The notes under the pieces were generated by a model. That model ran no database searches, was not told where the DNA came from, and saw only the letters and a program-made list of their open reading frames with translations. This document shows positions 6,947 to 18,070 of a DNA stretch of 47,131 nt, piece after piece. Positions within the stretch are counted from its first letter, which is position 1; each line of letters begins with the position of its first letter. The stretch is taken from positions 1 through 47,131 of the forward strand of contig JAQSDW010000047.1 of the NCBI GenBank assembly GCA_029946105.1, in the 5' to 3' direction. The stretch comes from Reyranella sp. (lineage in GTDB: Bacteria; Pseudomonadota; Alphaproteobacteria; Reyranellales; Reyranellaceae). The position numbers were made by a program, and so were the translations under genes.

Positions 6947-9900
6947 ATGCCGCAGGCGCGTTACTTGTCGGAAAGGCCGGTCTCATTGAAATCTCTCCTG
7001 TTGCGCGCCCTCGGGCGCGCTCGACCTGTTGCTGCGCACGAAGAAGAAGAACCCATCCGCAGCGAACTCTTCAGCGTCGAGCGTCTGGAGCAGCACGCCG
7101 AGAGCCTCGCCTCGAACCAGCCCGTCCATCGCAAGCCCACGTCGGGAAGATCGCTGGTCGCCCGCCTGCGGGAAAACGACAACGTCCTGCTCGAAGCCTA
7201 CCGAAGTATCGCAAAGGCGGCCGATGAAGGACGCCCCATATCGCCGGCTGCGGAATGGCTGCTCGACAACTACCATCTCGTCGAGGAACAGGTGCGCGAA
7301 GTCCGCACCGATCTGCCGCCGGGTTACTATCGAGAGCTCCCGAAGCTGAGCGACGGCCCACTCGCCGGCTATCCCCGGGTGTTCGGCCTGGCATGGGCCT
7401 TCGTCGCCCATACCGACAGTCGGTTCGATCCGGAGACTCTCACGCGCTTCGTGCGCGCCTATCAGACCGTCCAGCCGCTCGGCATCGGCGAACTGTGGGC
7501 AGTGGCGATCACCTTGCGCCTTGTGCTGGTCGAAAATCTCCGACGGTCGGCCAGACGCATCATGATCCGGCGCTCGGCCCGCGAGGAGGCCGACGCCGTG
7601 GCCGACCGGCTGCTCGGCGTGAACGAGACCGCACCAGACCCGGCGGCGTTGGTGCCCTACGAAGGAACATCCTTGGCAGAGGGCTTCGTCGTCCAGCTTG
7701 TGCAGCGGCTGCGCGACCAGGATCCCGAAGCCACGCCAGCGGTTCGCTGGCTGGAAGAGCGGTTGGCGCGCGAAGGATTGACCGCCGAGGAACTGGTGCG
7801 CCGCGAACACCAGCTCCAGGGCGCCACCAACGTCTCTGTGCGCAATATCATCACCAGCATGCGCCTGGTCTCCGACGTCGACTGGGCCAAGTTCTTCGAG
7901 ACGGTGAGCCCGGTTGACGATGTCCTGCGCGCCGGTAGTGCCTTTGCCGACATGGATTTCGCCACTCGCAATCTTTATCGCACGGCCATCGAGCAGATGG
8001 CGCGCGGCACAAGATTGAGCGAGCCGGAGATCGCTCGGCGCGCGCTGGCGGCCGCTGCCGCCGCCGATCAGGAGGGCGACCCGAGACAGCACGATCCCGG
8101 CTATCACCTGATTGGCCGGGGGCGGGCGGCCTTCGAGCGCTCGCTCGCGTTCCGTCCGCCCGGCCTTGCGCTCAGGCGGCGCTTCGCGACCGCCGGAATC
8201 GCCGGGTATGTCGGCAGCGTTGCTCTCACGGCGGGCGTCATTCTCTTCCTGCCGCTGTGGGCGTTGGCGGATATGGGCGTGCTCGGTTGGCAGCTCGCCG
8301 CGATGACGATGATCGGCCTGCCACCGGCAGTCGACGCAGCTCTGATGGTGGTCAATCGCGTCATCACCGGTGGCTTCGGGGCTACTCTGCTGCCGAGCCT
8401 GGCGCTGCGCGATGGCGTGCCGCCCGAACTGCGTACCCTGGTGGCGATTCCAACGCTGCTGCCGAGCATAGCCGGCGTCGAGGAGCTGATCGAACGGCTG
8501 GAAGTCCACTATCTGTCCAATCCCGGCGGCGCCGTGCATTTCGCGCTGCTGTCGGACTGGAGCGATGCCTCGACGGAATCCACTCCGGAAGATTCGGTCC
8601 TGTTGGCCGCAGCCGACGCGGGCATCGCCCGTCTCAACTCACGCTATCCCAGCGCGCTCGGCGGTGATCGCTTTCTCCTGCTTCACCGCCGCCGCCTGTG
8701 GAACGCAGCGGAGGGACGATGGATGGGGTGGGAGCGCAAGCGCGGCAAACTGCATGAACTCAATCGCCTGCTGCGCGGCTCGACCGACACGACCTTCCTC
8801 ACGCTGGATGACCGTAAGTTGCCGGCTGATGTCCGCTTCGTGGTCACGCTCGATACCGATACGCGGCTTCCCCGGGATGCCGTCTGTCGTCTGGTCGGCA
8901 AGATGGCGCACCCGCTCAACCGTCCGCGTTTCGATTCGGCAGAAGGCCGAGTCGTTGAAGGTTATGGCGTGCTGCAGCCGCGCGTAACCGCCTCGCTGCC
9001 CGTCAGCACCGAAGGCTCGCTGTTTCAGCGCATTTTCTCGAGCAACAGCGGCATCGATCCCTATTCGTCGGCGGTATCGGACGTCTATCAGGATCTGTTC
9101 GGCGAAGGTTCCTATTCCGGCAAGGGCATCTACGACATCGATGCCTTTGAAGCGGCGCTCGACGGTCGCGTGCCCGACAATTCCATGTTGAGTCACGATC
9201 TCTTCGAAGGCGTGTTCGCCCGTTCGGGCCTGGCCAGCGACATCGAGGTGATCGAGGAGTTTCCTGCCCGCTACGATGTCGCGGCGGCCCGGCACCATCG
9301 CTGGACCCGCGGCGACTGGCAGCTGCTGCCCTGGATGCTGGGCCGGCGCCGGGGCCCGCGCGGTGACCACGTGCCGGCGATCGGATTCTGGAAAATGTTC
9401 GACAACCTGCGCCGCACCCTCTCGCCGCCGGCCGCCGTTGTCGCTCTGTTGGCGGGCTGGACGCTGCCGCTGCCGGGCGCACTGGCCTGGACGGTCTTCG
9501 TAGTGCTGGTCCTGGGCCTGCCCACGATGCTGCCGGTCGCCGCCGCGCTGCTGCCGCGGCGTTCTGGCGTCACGGCGCGGAGCCACCTCGGCGCCTTGGC
9601 GACGGATCTTGGACTCGCCTTGTCCCAGATGGCTCTCATCATTGCCTTCCTCGCTCATCAGGCTTGGCAAATGCTGGATGCGATCGGGCGCACCCTGTTC
9701 CGGCTGTTCGTCAGCCGTCGCCGTCTCCTCGAGTGGACGACCGCGGCCCAGACCCAGCAACTGCTGCGCACCGATCGGTGGGGCTTCGTCGGGCAGATGG
9801 CCGGGAGCCTGGCGGTTGCGTGCGGGGCTGCGGTCTTCGTGTTCTACGCCGGTCGTGCGGCGCTGCCCGTTGCCGCACCGATCCTGCTCGCCTGGTTTCT

Positions 9901-12900
9901 GTCGCCCGCGATCGCGCGCTGGGTGAGCCTTGCCCAGGCCGACGCCGGCCGGCTCGCAATCTCGTCGGCCGATGCCCGGTCGTTGCGGCTGATAGCCCGC
10001 CGGACCTGGCGCTTCTTCGAGACCTTCGTCACCGAGGCGGAGCACATGCTGCCGCCGGACAATTTCCAGGAGGATCCGAAACCCGTCGTGGCGCGGCGGA
10101 CCTCGCCCACCAACATCGGCCTCTATCTCCTGTCGACGGTGGCGGCTCGCGATTTCGGCTGGATCGGCACGATCGAGGCGGTTCAGCGGATCGAGGCGAC
10201 GCTTGCCACCATGGAGCGCCTGAAGCGGTATCGCGGCCACTTTTTCAATTGGTACGACACGTCCGACTTGCGGGCACTCGAACCCGCCTACGTATCGACA
10301 GTCGACAGCGGCAATCTGGCGGGCCATCTGATCGCTCTGGCCAACGCCTGCGCGGTGTGGCGGACCGAGTCGTCGCCGCCTGCCGCGGCCACTGGCGTGA
10401 GCGACAATCTGGCCCTTGCCCGCCAGGCCCTCGCCGCGTTGCCCGACGATCGGCGCACCCATCTCGTTTCGCACCAGGAATTGACGGCAGCAGTCGAGAG
10501 TCTCACGGAGGCCATGTCGCGGGTCGAGAAGCCCGACGGGACGCTGAACAAGATGACGGCTGCCCTCGCGACACAGGCGGGCACTGTCGCCGACCTCGCG
10601 CGAACGCTGGCCAGCGAACGCGGCGATGAGGCCAGCGCCGACATGCTTTTCTGGGTCGAGGCGGCGCAGCGGTCGATCGACAGCTGCCGAGGCGACTCCG
10701 TCCAGACCGCCGAAGCCCGGGCGGCCCTCGAACGCCGAGTGCAGACGATTGCAAACACGGTGCGCGCCATGGCCAATGCCATGGAGTTCGATTTTCTCCT
10801 CAACCAGGATCGCCGGCTGCTGTCGATCGGTTATCTCGCCACCGAGGACCGGCTCGACCCCAGTTGCTACGACCTGCTCGCTTCGGAGGCCCGGCTCGCC
10901 AGTTTCGTTGCGATCGCCAATGGGACCGTTCCAGCCCGGCACTGGTTCCGGCTGGGACGGGCGGTGACGCCGGTGGGCCGCGGAGCGGCGCTGATCTCCT
11001 GGTCGGGCTCGATGTTCGAGTACCTCATGCCGTCGCTGGTGATGCGGGCGCCGCTCGGCAGCTTGATCGAGAGGACCAACGACCTGATCGTCCGGCGGCA
11101 GATCGACTATGCCACCAGCCTCGGCCTGCCTTGGGGCGTCTCCGAGTCCGCCTACAACGCGCGCGACAAGGAATTCACTTACCAATACTCCAACTTCGGC
11201 GTGCCGGGTCTGGGCTTCAAGCGTGGCCTCAGCGAAAACGCCGTCATGGCGCCCTACGCGACGGCGCTGGCCACCATGGTCGATCCGCGTGCCGCCACCG
11301 CGAATTTTGCCCGGCTGGCTGCGATCGGGGGCGAAGGCCGTTTCGGCTTCTACGAGGCGATCGACTTCACGCCGGCGCGATTGCCGGAAGGCAAGACGCA
11401 GTGGGTCGTGCGCGCCTACATGGCCCATCACCAGGGCATGACGGTTGTCGCCATCGCCAACGCGCTGCTCGACGGCATCATGCGGACCCGCTTCCATGCC
11501 GAGCCCATGATCCAGGCGACCGAGCTGCTGCTGCAGGAACGCACGCCACGCGACGTCGCTATCGCCCATCCGCGGGCCGAGGAAGTGGGAACCAGCAGCT
11601 CGGTCGAGGATCTGGAACCTGCGATCGTGCGCCGGCTGCACAATCCCCATGCCGCCAGCCCGTCCGTCCACATGCTGTCGAACGGCCGCTATTCGGTCAT
11701 GCTGACGGCCTCCGGCTCGGGCTATAGCCGCTGGGGTGAGGTCGCCGTCACGCGCTGGCGGGAGGACACCACGCGCGACGACTGGGGCAGCTACATCTTC
11801 CTGCGCGACATCGAGAGCGCCGCGGTCTGGTCGGCGACCTATCAGCCACGCGGAACCCGGCCCGACAGTTACAACGTCATGTTCGCCGAGGATCGCGCGG
11901 AGATCATGCGCCGAGACGGCACGCTCACCACCACGCTCGACATCGTGGTGTCGCCCGAGGATGACGCCGAGGTCCGGCGCGTGTCGATCACCAACACCGG
12001 GGCCCAGGCGCGCGACATCGAAGTCACCTCCTATGCCGAGATCGTGCTGGCGTCGCCGGCCGCCGATGCTGCACACCAGGCCTTCTCCAAGATCTTCGTG
12101 CAAACCGAATACCTGTCGGCCGCACGGGCCATCCTGGCGACGCGCCGCCGCCGCAGCCCCGGTGAGCCCGAATTGTGGGCCGCCCATCTGGCGGTCGTCG
12201 AGGGCGAGAGCGTGGGCGAGGTCGAGATCGAAACCGACCGCGCGCGCTTCCTCGGCCGCGGCAACGACGTCGGCGCGCCCGTCGCCGTCTGCGACGGCCG
12301 GCGGCTGTCCAACACCGCCGGACCAGTACTGGATCCGGTGTTCGCGTTACGTCGCCGCGTATGGATTCCTGCCGGCAGCACGGTGAAGATCGCCTTCTGG
12401 ACCATGGTTGCATCGTCGCGCGAGGCGCTGCTCGACGCTATCGACAAGCACCAGGACACCAACGCCTTCGAGCGCGCGGCCACGCTCGCCTGGACGCAGG
12501 CCCAGGTGCAGCTGCGCCATCTCGACATCGCGCCGGCACAGGCCACCCTCTATCAGCGTCTGGCGGGTCATGTCCTTTACGCCAACCCGGCGCTGCGATC
12601 CTCGTCCGACACGATTCGCCGCGGCCTTGCGCCACCACCGGTGCTGTGGGCCCAGGGCATCTCGGGCGACCTGCCGATCGTGCTTGTGCGCATTGACGAG
12701 GTCGAGGATTCGGGGATCGTGCGCGAGCTGCTGCGCGCGCGGGAATACTGGCGACTGAAGGGGCTGGCGGTCGATCTGGTCATCCTGAACGAGCGCGGTG
12801 CCTCCTATGTCCAGGACCTGCAGGTGACGCTCGAGACCCTGGTGCGAACGCATCGCTCGCGGACCCATTTCGGCGCCGACGGCGACAAGGGAATCTTCGT

Positions 12901-15523
12901 CCTGCGCAGCGACCTGATCTCGGCCGAGACCCGCGCCCTGTTGCTCGCGGTTGCGCGCGTGGTCCTGCCGGGCCGGCGCGGCAGCCTGGCGGATCAGCTC
13001 AACCGCCTGCAGACGCCGCCCGGCGTCGTGCCGCCGCTCCGGCGCCGGCCGCTCACCGATGCCGTCGAGACAGCGCCTCCGCCACCTGTCGCCGCGCTGG
13101 GCGCGCTTCAGTACTTCAACGGCCTCGGCGGCTTCTCGCCCGATGGCCGCGAGTACGTGACCGTGCTCGGCCCGGGGCAGTCGACACCGGCGCCCTGGAT
13201 CAATGTCGTTTCCAATCCCTCATTCGGCTTCCAGGTCGCGACCGACGGCGGCGGTTACACCTGGTCGGAGAACAGCCGCGATAACCAGCTCACGCCCTGG
13301 TCGAACGACCCGGTCAGCGACCGTCCCGGTGAGGTGTTCTATGTGCGCGATCTCGACAGCGGCGATCTCTGGGGCCCGACCGCGCTCCCGATCCGTCATG
13401 AAACGGCGCCCTACATCGTCCGTCACGGCCGCGGCTACAGCCGGTTCGAGGTCGTGGCGAACGGCATCGCGCTCGGCCTGCTGCAGTTCGTGCCGCTGCG
13501 CGATTCGATCAAGATTTCCAGGCTCACGATCCGCAACATGTCGGATCGTCCGCGCCGCCTCTCGGTCACGGCCTATGTCGACTGGGTATTAGGCCTCGGG
13601 CGCGGCGCGTCGGCGCCGACGGTCGTCACCGAGCGCGATCCCGCGAGCGGCGCGATCTTCGCGCGCAATCCATGGAACATGCATCAGGGCACACGCGTCG
13701 CCTTCGCCGATCTCGGCGGTCGCCAGACCGCGTGGACGGCCGATCGCAGCGAGTTCATCGGCCGCAACTGTACCGCCGACAATCCGGCGGCGCTGAGTGG
13801 CACGATTCCGCTGTCGCAGCGGGTCGGCGCCGGCCTCGATCCGTGCGCGGCTCTGCAGACCGTGATCGAGCTCGACCGCGGCGCCTCGACGGAGATCGTC
13901 TTCTTTCTCGGCCAGACCGAGGATGCGGCCGCGGCGCGCGCCCTGATCGAACGCTATCGCGCCGCCGACCTCGATGCCGTCCATCGCGAAGTCGTCTCGT
14001 TCTGGGACGAGACGCTGGGTGTCCTTCAGGTGAAGACGCCCGACCGCTCGATGGACATTCTCCTCAACGGCTGGCTGCTCTACCAGACGCTGGCCTGCCG
14101 CTACTGGGCGCGCGCCGCGTTCTATCAGGCAGGCGGCGCCTACGGGTTCCGCGACCAGCTCCAGGATGTCATGTCGCTCATGGTCGCCCGCCCCGAGCTC
14201 GCGCGCGCCCATGTCCTTCGTGCCGCCGCCCGGCAGTTCGTCGAGGGCGACGTGCAGCATTGGTGGTTCCCGCCCGCTGGCCAGGGCGTCCGCACGCGCA
14301 TCTCCGACGATCGCGCCTGGCTCGCCACAGTGGCGGCCCACTATGTCGAGACCACCGGCGATGCGGAGATCCTCGACGAGCGAGTGCCTTTCATCGACGG
14401 CCCGGCGCTGCGGCCCGGCGAGCACGATCTCTACTTCCAGCCCAACCAGGCCGACGAGACCGCCTCTCTGTTCGAGCATTGCGCACGCGGCCTCGATCTC
14501 AGCCTCGCCACCGGCGCGCACGGTCTGCCATTGATGGGCACCGGCGACTGGAACGACGGCATGAACAAGGTGGGCGAGGCGGGCCACGGCGAAAGCGTAT
14601 GGCTGGGTTGGTTCGTGCACGCCGCGCTCACGGCCTTCATACCGATCGCACATGCGCGCAAGGACCTCGCACGCGTGGAGCGCTGGACGGCCCATGCCGA
14701 GGCGCTTCGGGAGGCGCTGGATCGCGACGGCTGGGATGGTGAATGGTATCGCCGCGGCTACTACGACGACGGCACGCCGCTCGGCTCGGCGGGGAGCGAC
14801 GAATGCCGGATCGATTCGATCGCACAGTCCTGGGCGGCACTGTCGGGGGCCGCCCGACCCGATCGGGCAGTGCAGGCAATGGCTGCACTGGACGGGCGTC
14901 TGGTCAACCGCAGCGACCGCGTGGCGCCGCTGTTCACGCCGCCGTTCGACAAGACGGCGCTCGAGCCCGGCTACATCAAAGGATACCCGCCGGGCATCCG
15001 CGAGAACGGCGGCCAGTACACCCATGCCGCCGCCTGGTCGATCATGGGCTTTGCAGCGCTCGGCCAGGGTGACAAGGCGGCGGAATTGTTCTCACTGATC
15101 AATCCCATCAACCACACCGCTACGCGCGCCGGCGTGTTGCGTTACAAGGTCGAGCCCTATGTCGTTGCCGCCGACGTCTATTCGGTAGCGCCCCATGTCG
15201 GGCGCGGCGGCTGGACGTGGTATTCGGGATCGGCCGGCTGGCTCTATCGTGCCGGCGCCGAGGCCATTCTCGGCCTGCGCCTCAAGGGCAATCAATTGTG
15301 GATCGACCCGTGCATCCCGGCAGCCTGGCCGGGATACGACATGACGCTGCGCTATCGCGGCGCGGTCTACGAGATCTCCGTCCGCAATCCGGGAGGAGTC
15401 AGTCGCGGGGTGAGTGCCCTCGAGATCGACGGCCAGCCCTCGCCGGTGATGGGGGGCAAGGCGTGCGTCCCGCTGCGCGAGGATCGCGACACGCACGCGA
15501 TCCTCGTGACATTGGGCCCGTGA
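6947..15523 (+). CDS. ndvB: cyclic beta-1,2-glucan synthase, NdvB-type
   Basis: A giant (about 2858 residues) inner-membrane enzyme that initiates, elongates and cyclises beta-1,2-glucan from UDP-glucose; the length matches rhizobial NdvB and Brucella Cgs. Order of domains: an N-terminal cytosolic region; membrane segments near 414-474; a GT84 glycosyltransferase domain with DTD (636-638) and RWTRGDW (785-791); membrane segments near 813-870, 881-920 and 945-990; a glycoamylase-like domain (about 1265-1508) ending in AHHQGM; two beta-sandwich domains (from about 1565 and 2089); and a C-terminal GH94-like phosphorylase domain with GDWNDGM (2533-2539), which in homologues controls chain length. 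The start is uncertain: ATG at 6851, ATG at 6947, or TTG at 6986, the last preceded by GGAAAGG. No transporter gene (ndvA) is nearby. The stop lies inside a 14-bp tandem array. Confidence 0.95.
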   Translation: MPQARYLSERPVSLKSLLLRALGRARPVAAHEEEEPIRSELFSVERLEQHAESLASNQPVHRKPTSGRSLVARLRENDNVLLEAYRSIAKAADEGRPISPAAEWLLDNYHLVEEQVREVRTDLPPGYYRELPKLSDGPLAGYPRVFGLAWAFVAHTDSRFDPETLTRFVRAYQTVQPLGIGELWAVAITLRLVLVENLRRSARRIMIRRSAREEADAVADRLLGVNETAPDPAALVPYEGTSLAEGFVVQLVQRLRDQDPEATPAVRWLEERLAREGLTAEELVRREHQLQGATNVSVRNIITSMRLVSDVDWAKFFETVSPVDDVLRAGSAFADMDFATRNLYRTAIEQMARGTRLSEPEIARRALAAAAAADQEGDPRQHDPGYHLIGRGRAAFERSLAFRPPGLALRRRFATAGIAGYVGSVALTAGVILFLPLWALADMGVLGWQLAAMTMIGLPPAVDAALMVVNRVITGGFGATLLPSLALRDGVPPELRTLVAIPTLLPSIAGVEELIERLEVHYLSNPGGAVHFALLSDWSDASTESTPEDSVLLAAADAGIARLNSRYPSALGGDRFLLLHRRRLWNAAEGRWMGWERKRGKLHELNRLLRGSTDTTFLTLDDRKLPADVRFVVTLDTDTRLPRDAVCRLVGKMAHPLNRPRFDSAEGRVVEGYGVLQPRVTASLPVSTEGSLFQRIFSSNSGIDPYSSAVSDVYQDLFGEGSYSGKGIYDIDAFEAALDGRVPDNSMLSHDLFEGVFARSGLASDIEVIEEFPARYDVAAARHHRWTRGDWQLLPWMLGRRRGPRGDHVPAIGFWKMFDNLRRTLSPPAAVVALLAGWTLPLPGALAWTVFVVLVLGLPTMLPVAAALLPRRSGVTARSHLGALATDLGLALSQMALIIAFLAHQAWQMLDAIGRTLFRLFVSRRRLLEWTTAAQTQQLLRTDRWGFVGQMAGSLAVACGAAVFVFYAGRAALPVAAPILLAWFLSPAIARWVSLAQADAGRLAISSADARSLRLIARRTWRFFETFVTEAEHMLPPDNFQEDPKPVVARRTSPTNIGLYLLSTVAARDFGWIGTIEAVQRIEATLATMERLKRYRGHFFNWYDTSDLRALEPAYVSTVDSGNLAGHLIALANACAVWRTESSPPAAATGVSDNLALARQALAALPDDRRTHLVSHQELTAAVESLTEAMSRVEKPDGTLNKMTAALATQAGTVADLARTLASERGDEASADMLFWVEAAQRSIDSCRGDSVQTAEARAALERRVQTIANTVRAMANAMEFDFLLNQDRRLLSIGYLATEDRLDPSCYDLLASEARLASFVAIANGTVPARHWFRLGRAVTPVGRGAALISWSGSMFEYLMPSLVMRAPLGSLIERTNDLIVRRQIDYATSLGLPWGVSESAYNARDKEFTYQYSNFGVPGLGFKRGLSENAVMAPYATALATMVDPRAATANFARLAAIGGEGRFGFYEAIDFTPARLPEGKTQWVVRAYMAHHQGMTVVAIANALLDGIMRTRFHAEPMIQATELLLQERTPRDVAIAHPRAEEVGTSSSVEDLEPAIVRRLHNPHAASPSVHMLSNGRYSVMLTASGSGYSRWGEVAVTRWREDTTRDDWGSYIFLRDIESAAVWSATYQPRGTRPDSYNVMFAEDRAEIMRRDGTLTTTLDIVVSPEDDAEVRRVSITNTGAQARDIEVTSYAEIVLASPAADAAHQAFSKIFVQTEYLSAARAILATRRRRSPGEPELWAAHLAVVEGESVGEVEIETDRARFLGRGNDVGAPVAVCDGRRLSNTAGPVLDPVFALRRRVWIPAGSTVKIAFWTMVASSREALLDAIDKHQDTNAFERAATLAWTQAQVQLRHLDIAPAQATLYQRLAGHVLYANPALRSSSDTIRRGLAPPPVLWAQGISGDLPIVLVRIDEVEDSGIVRELLRAREYWRLKGLAVDLVILNERGASYVQDLQVTLETLVRTHRSRTHFGADGDKGIFVLRSDLISAETRALLLAVARVVLPGRRGSLADQLNRLQTPPGVVPPLRRRPLTDAVETAPPPPVAALGALQYFNGLGGFSPDGREYVTVLGPGQSTPAPWINVVSNPSFGFQVATDGGGYTWSENSRDNQLTPWSNDPVSDRPGEVFYVRDLDSGDLWGPTALPIRHETAPYIVRHGRGYSRFEVVANGIALGLLQFVPLRDSIKISRLTIRNMSDRPRRLSVTAYVDWVLGLGRGASAPTVVTERDPASGAIFARNPWNMHQGTRVAFADLGGRQTAWTADRSEFIGRNCTADNPAALSGTIPLSQRVGAGLDPCAALQTVIELDRGASTEIVFFLGQTEDAAAARALIERYRAADLDAVHREVVSFWDETLGVLQVKTPDRSMDILLNGWLLYQTLACRYWARAAFYQAGGAYGFRDQLQDVMSLMVARPELARAHVLRAAARQFVEGDVQHWWFPPAGQGVRTRISDDRAWLATVAAHYVETTGDAEILDERVPFIDGPALRPGEHDLYFQPNQADETASLFEHCARGLDLSLATGAHGLPLMGTGDWNDGMNKVGEAGHGESVWLGWFVHAALTAFIPIAHARKDLARVERWTAHAEALREALDRDGWDGEWYRRGYYDDGTPLGSAGSDECRIDSIAQSWAALSGAARPDRAVQAMAALDGRLVNRSDRVAPLFTPPFDKTALEPGYIKGYPPGIRENGGQYTHAAAWSIMGFAALGQGDKAAELFSLINPINHTATRAGVLRYKVEPYVVAADVYSVAPHVGRGGWTWYSGSAGWLYRAGAEAILGLRLKGNQLWIDPCIPAAWPGYDMTLRYRGAVYEISVRNPGGVSRGVSALEIDGQPSPVMGGKACVPLREDRDTHAILVTLGP

Positions 15524-15546
15524 CGTCGGGGCCGTGACATTGAGCT
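15505..15546 (+). repeat. three 14-bp tandem units across the ndvB stop
   Basis: Units start at 15505, 15519 and 15533, each beginning CGTGAC: CGTGACATTGGGCC, CGTGACGTCGGGGC, CGTGACATTGAGCT. The ndvB stop TGA (15521-15523) is in the second unit. Because 14 is not a multiple of three, the TGA triplets at 15507, 15521 and 15535 fall in three different frames, giving stops in all frames of the plus strand. Confidence 0.75.
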
Positions 15547-15577
15547 AGGCGGCTACTTGGAGCTAGGCGGCTACTTG
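15542..15577. repeat. 18-bp perfect tandem duplication across the small-protein stop
   Basis: The unit GAGCTAGGCGGCTACTTG occurs perfectly twice (15542-15559, 15560-15577). Read on the minus strand, each unit carries an in-frame TAG, so the stop of the 46-residue gene is followed 18 bases later by a second in-frame TAG. It abuts the 14-bp array of ndvB. Confidence 0.9.
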
Positions 15578-15711
15578 CGCTTGTTGGCCGCCGCCTTGGC
15601 GCCCGGGTTCGTGTGTGACGCGGCGAACGGCGAGGCCGCGACGAGCTTCTTGGACTTGTCCTGCTTGGGCTTCTTGGCTTCGCGATTGCCGCGCTGTTGC
15701 TTCTGGGCCAT
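15571..15711 (-). CDS. small highly basic protein (46 aa)
   Basis: A 46-residue protein with 13 Lys/Arg residues, opening MAQKQQRGNREAKKPK and ending AANKRK. It has no membrane segment and is probably unstructured and nucleic-acid or ribosome associated by charge alone (inference). I recall similar tiny RGNREAKKPK proteins in alphaproteobacterial genomes annotated as hypothetical. AGGAG lies six bases before the ATG, which strongly supports translation. Convergent with ndvB; its 3' end is tandemly duplicated. Confidence 0.75.
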   Translation of the reverse strand: MAQKQQRGNREAKKPKQDKSKKLVAASPFAASHTNPGAKAAANKRK

Positions 15712-15785
15712 GCCGAGTCTCCTGCTGTTTGTGCGGCAGGACCCTAGGCGCTTTCGGCGATCATGTACGATCTGTCTTGTTGCGG

Positions 15786-16052
15786 TCACTCCACCGGGGC
15801 GATCGCCTTGGGCCGTGCCGGGTCGACCGCGGATGCTTGGGTCATGGCGAAGGATTTGACCGGCACGGCCAGCCGCTCGCCCAGCGCATCGGACGCGCCG
15901 ACCCGCCCGAGCACCGCCGAAATTCCGATCCCGACCAGAAGCAGTCCGACGCAGGCGCCGGGTCCGTACCCCCAGCGGGCGCTGTAACGCCAGCAGGGCA
16001 TGACGGCGATCCCCATTGCTGCGCTCAGGACCGTGATTACCAGGACGATCAT
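15786..16052 (-). CDS. small membrane protein, DUF3309-like with C-terminal extension
   Basis: An 88-residue protein with two membrane helices separated by a short loop. The segment MPCWRYSARWGYGPG followed by a glycine/leucine-rich helix closely resembles DUF3309 proteins, which are usually only about 50 residues and end soon after the second helix. Here about 38 extra residues follow (from about residue 50). The ATG at 16052 is chosen over a GTG at 16064 because GGAGGAG lies immediately upstream of the ATG. The function of the family is unknown. Divergent from recQ. Confidence 0.7.
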   Translation of the reverse strand: MIVLVITVLSAAMGIAVMPCWRYSARWGYGPGACVGLLLVGIGISAVLGRVGASDALGERLAVPVKSFAMTQASAVDPARPKAIAPVE

Positions 16053-16200
16053 GCTCCTCCCCACTGCCTCCTTCCTGGGACAACGGTCGTTGGACCCACG
16101 AGTTCCGCCTTAATTTCGCCTTCGACCGTCCAGGGCCGCGTTCATCCACAGTGTTGCGCATGACGTGGGCCACCGGCCCGGCGATAGTGCCGGCAAAACA

Positions 16201-18025
<1,825 letters not shown>

Positions 18026-18030
<5 letters not shown>

Positions 18031-18070
18031 CGCGCCAACATCTAGCGCGCCCACATCTAGGTCGCGTCAC
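18026..18070 (+). repeat. three 15-bp tandem units across the recQ stop
   Basis: Units TCTAGCGCGCCAACA (18026-18040), TCTAGCGCGCCCACA (18041-18055) and a diverged TCTAGGTCGCGTCAC (18056-18070). A partial earlier unit is visible in the last recQ codons. With a 15-base period the TAG triplets at 18028, 18043 and 18058 are in the same frame, so the final R-A-x-V/I-stop segment of recQ is reiterated in frame (RATV*, RANI*, RAHI*). The array fills the gap to the convergent phosphoesterase stop. Confidence 0.85.

Noticed and set aside
8639..12187. Very long minus-strand open frame opposite ndvB
   Set aside because: It is antisense to clearly conserved glucan synthase domains, has low-complexity Arg/Gly/His/Asp-rich composition, and follows from the high third-position GC of ndvB.
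16165..16200. Upstream GTG start for recQ
   Set aside because: It would add 12 residues (MGHRPGDSAGKT) unlike RecQ N-termini; the ATG at 16201 gives the normal start.
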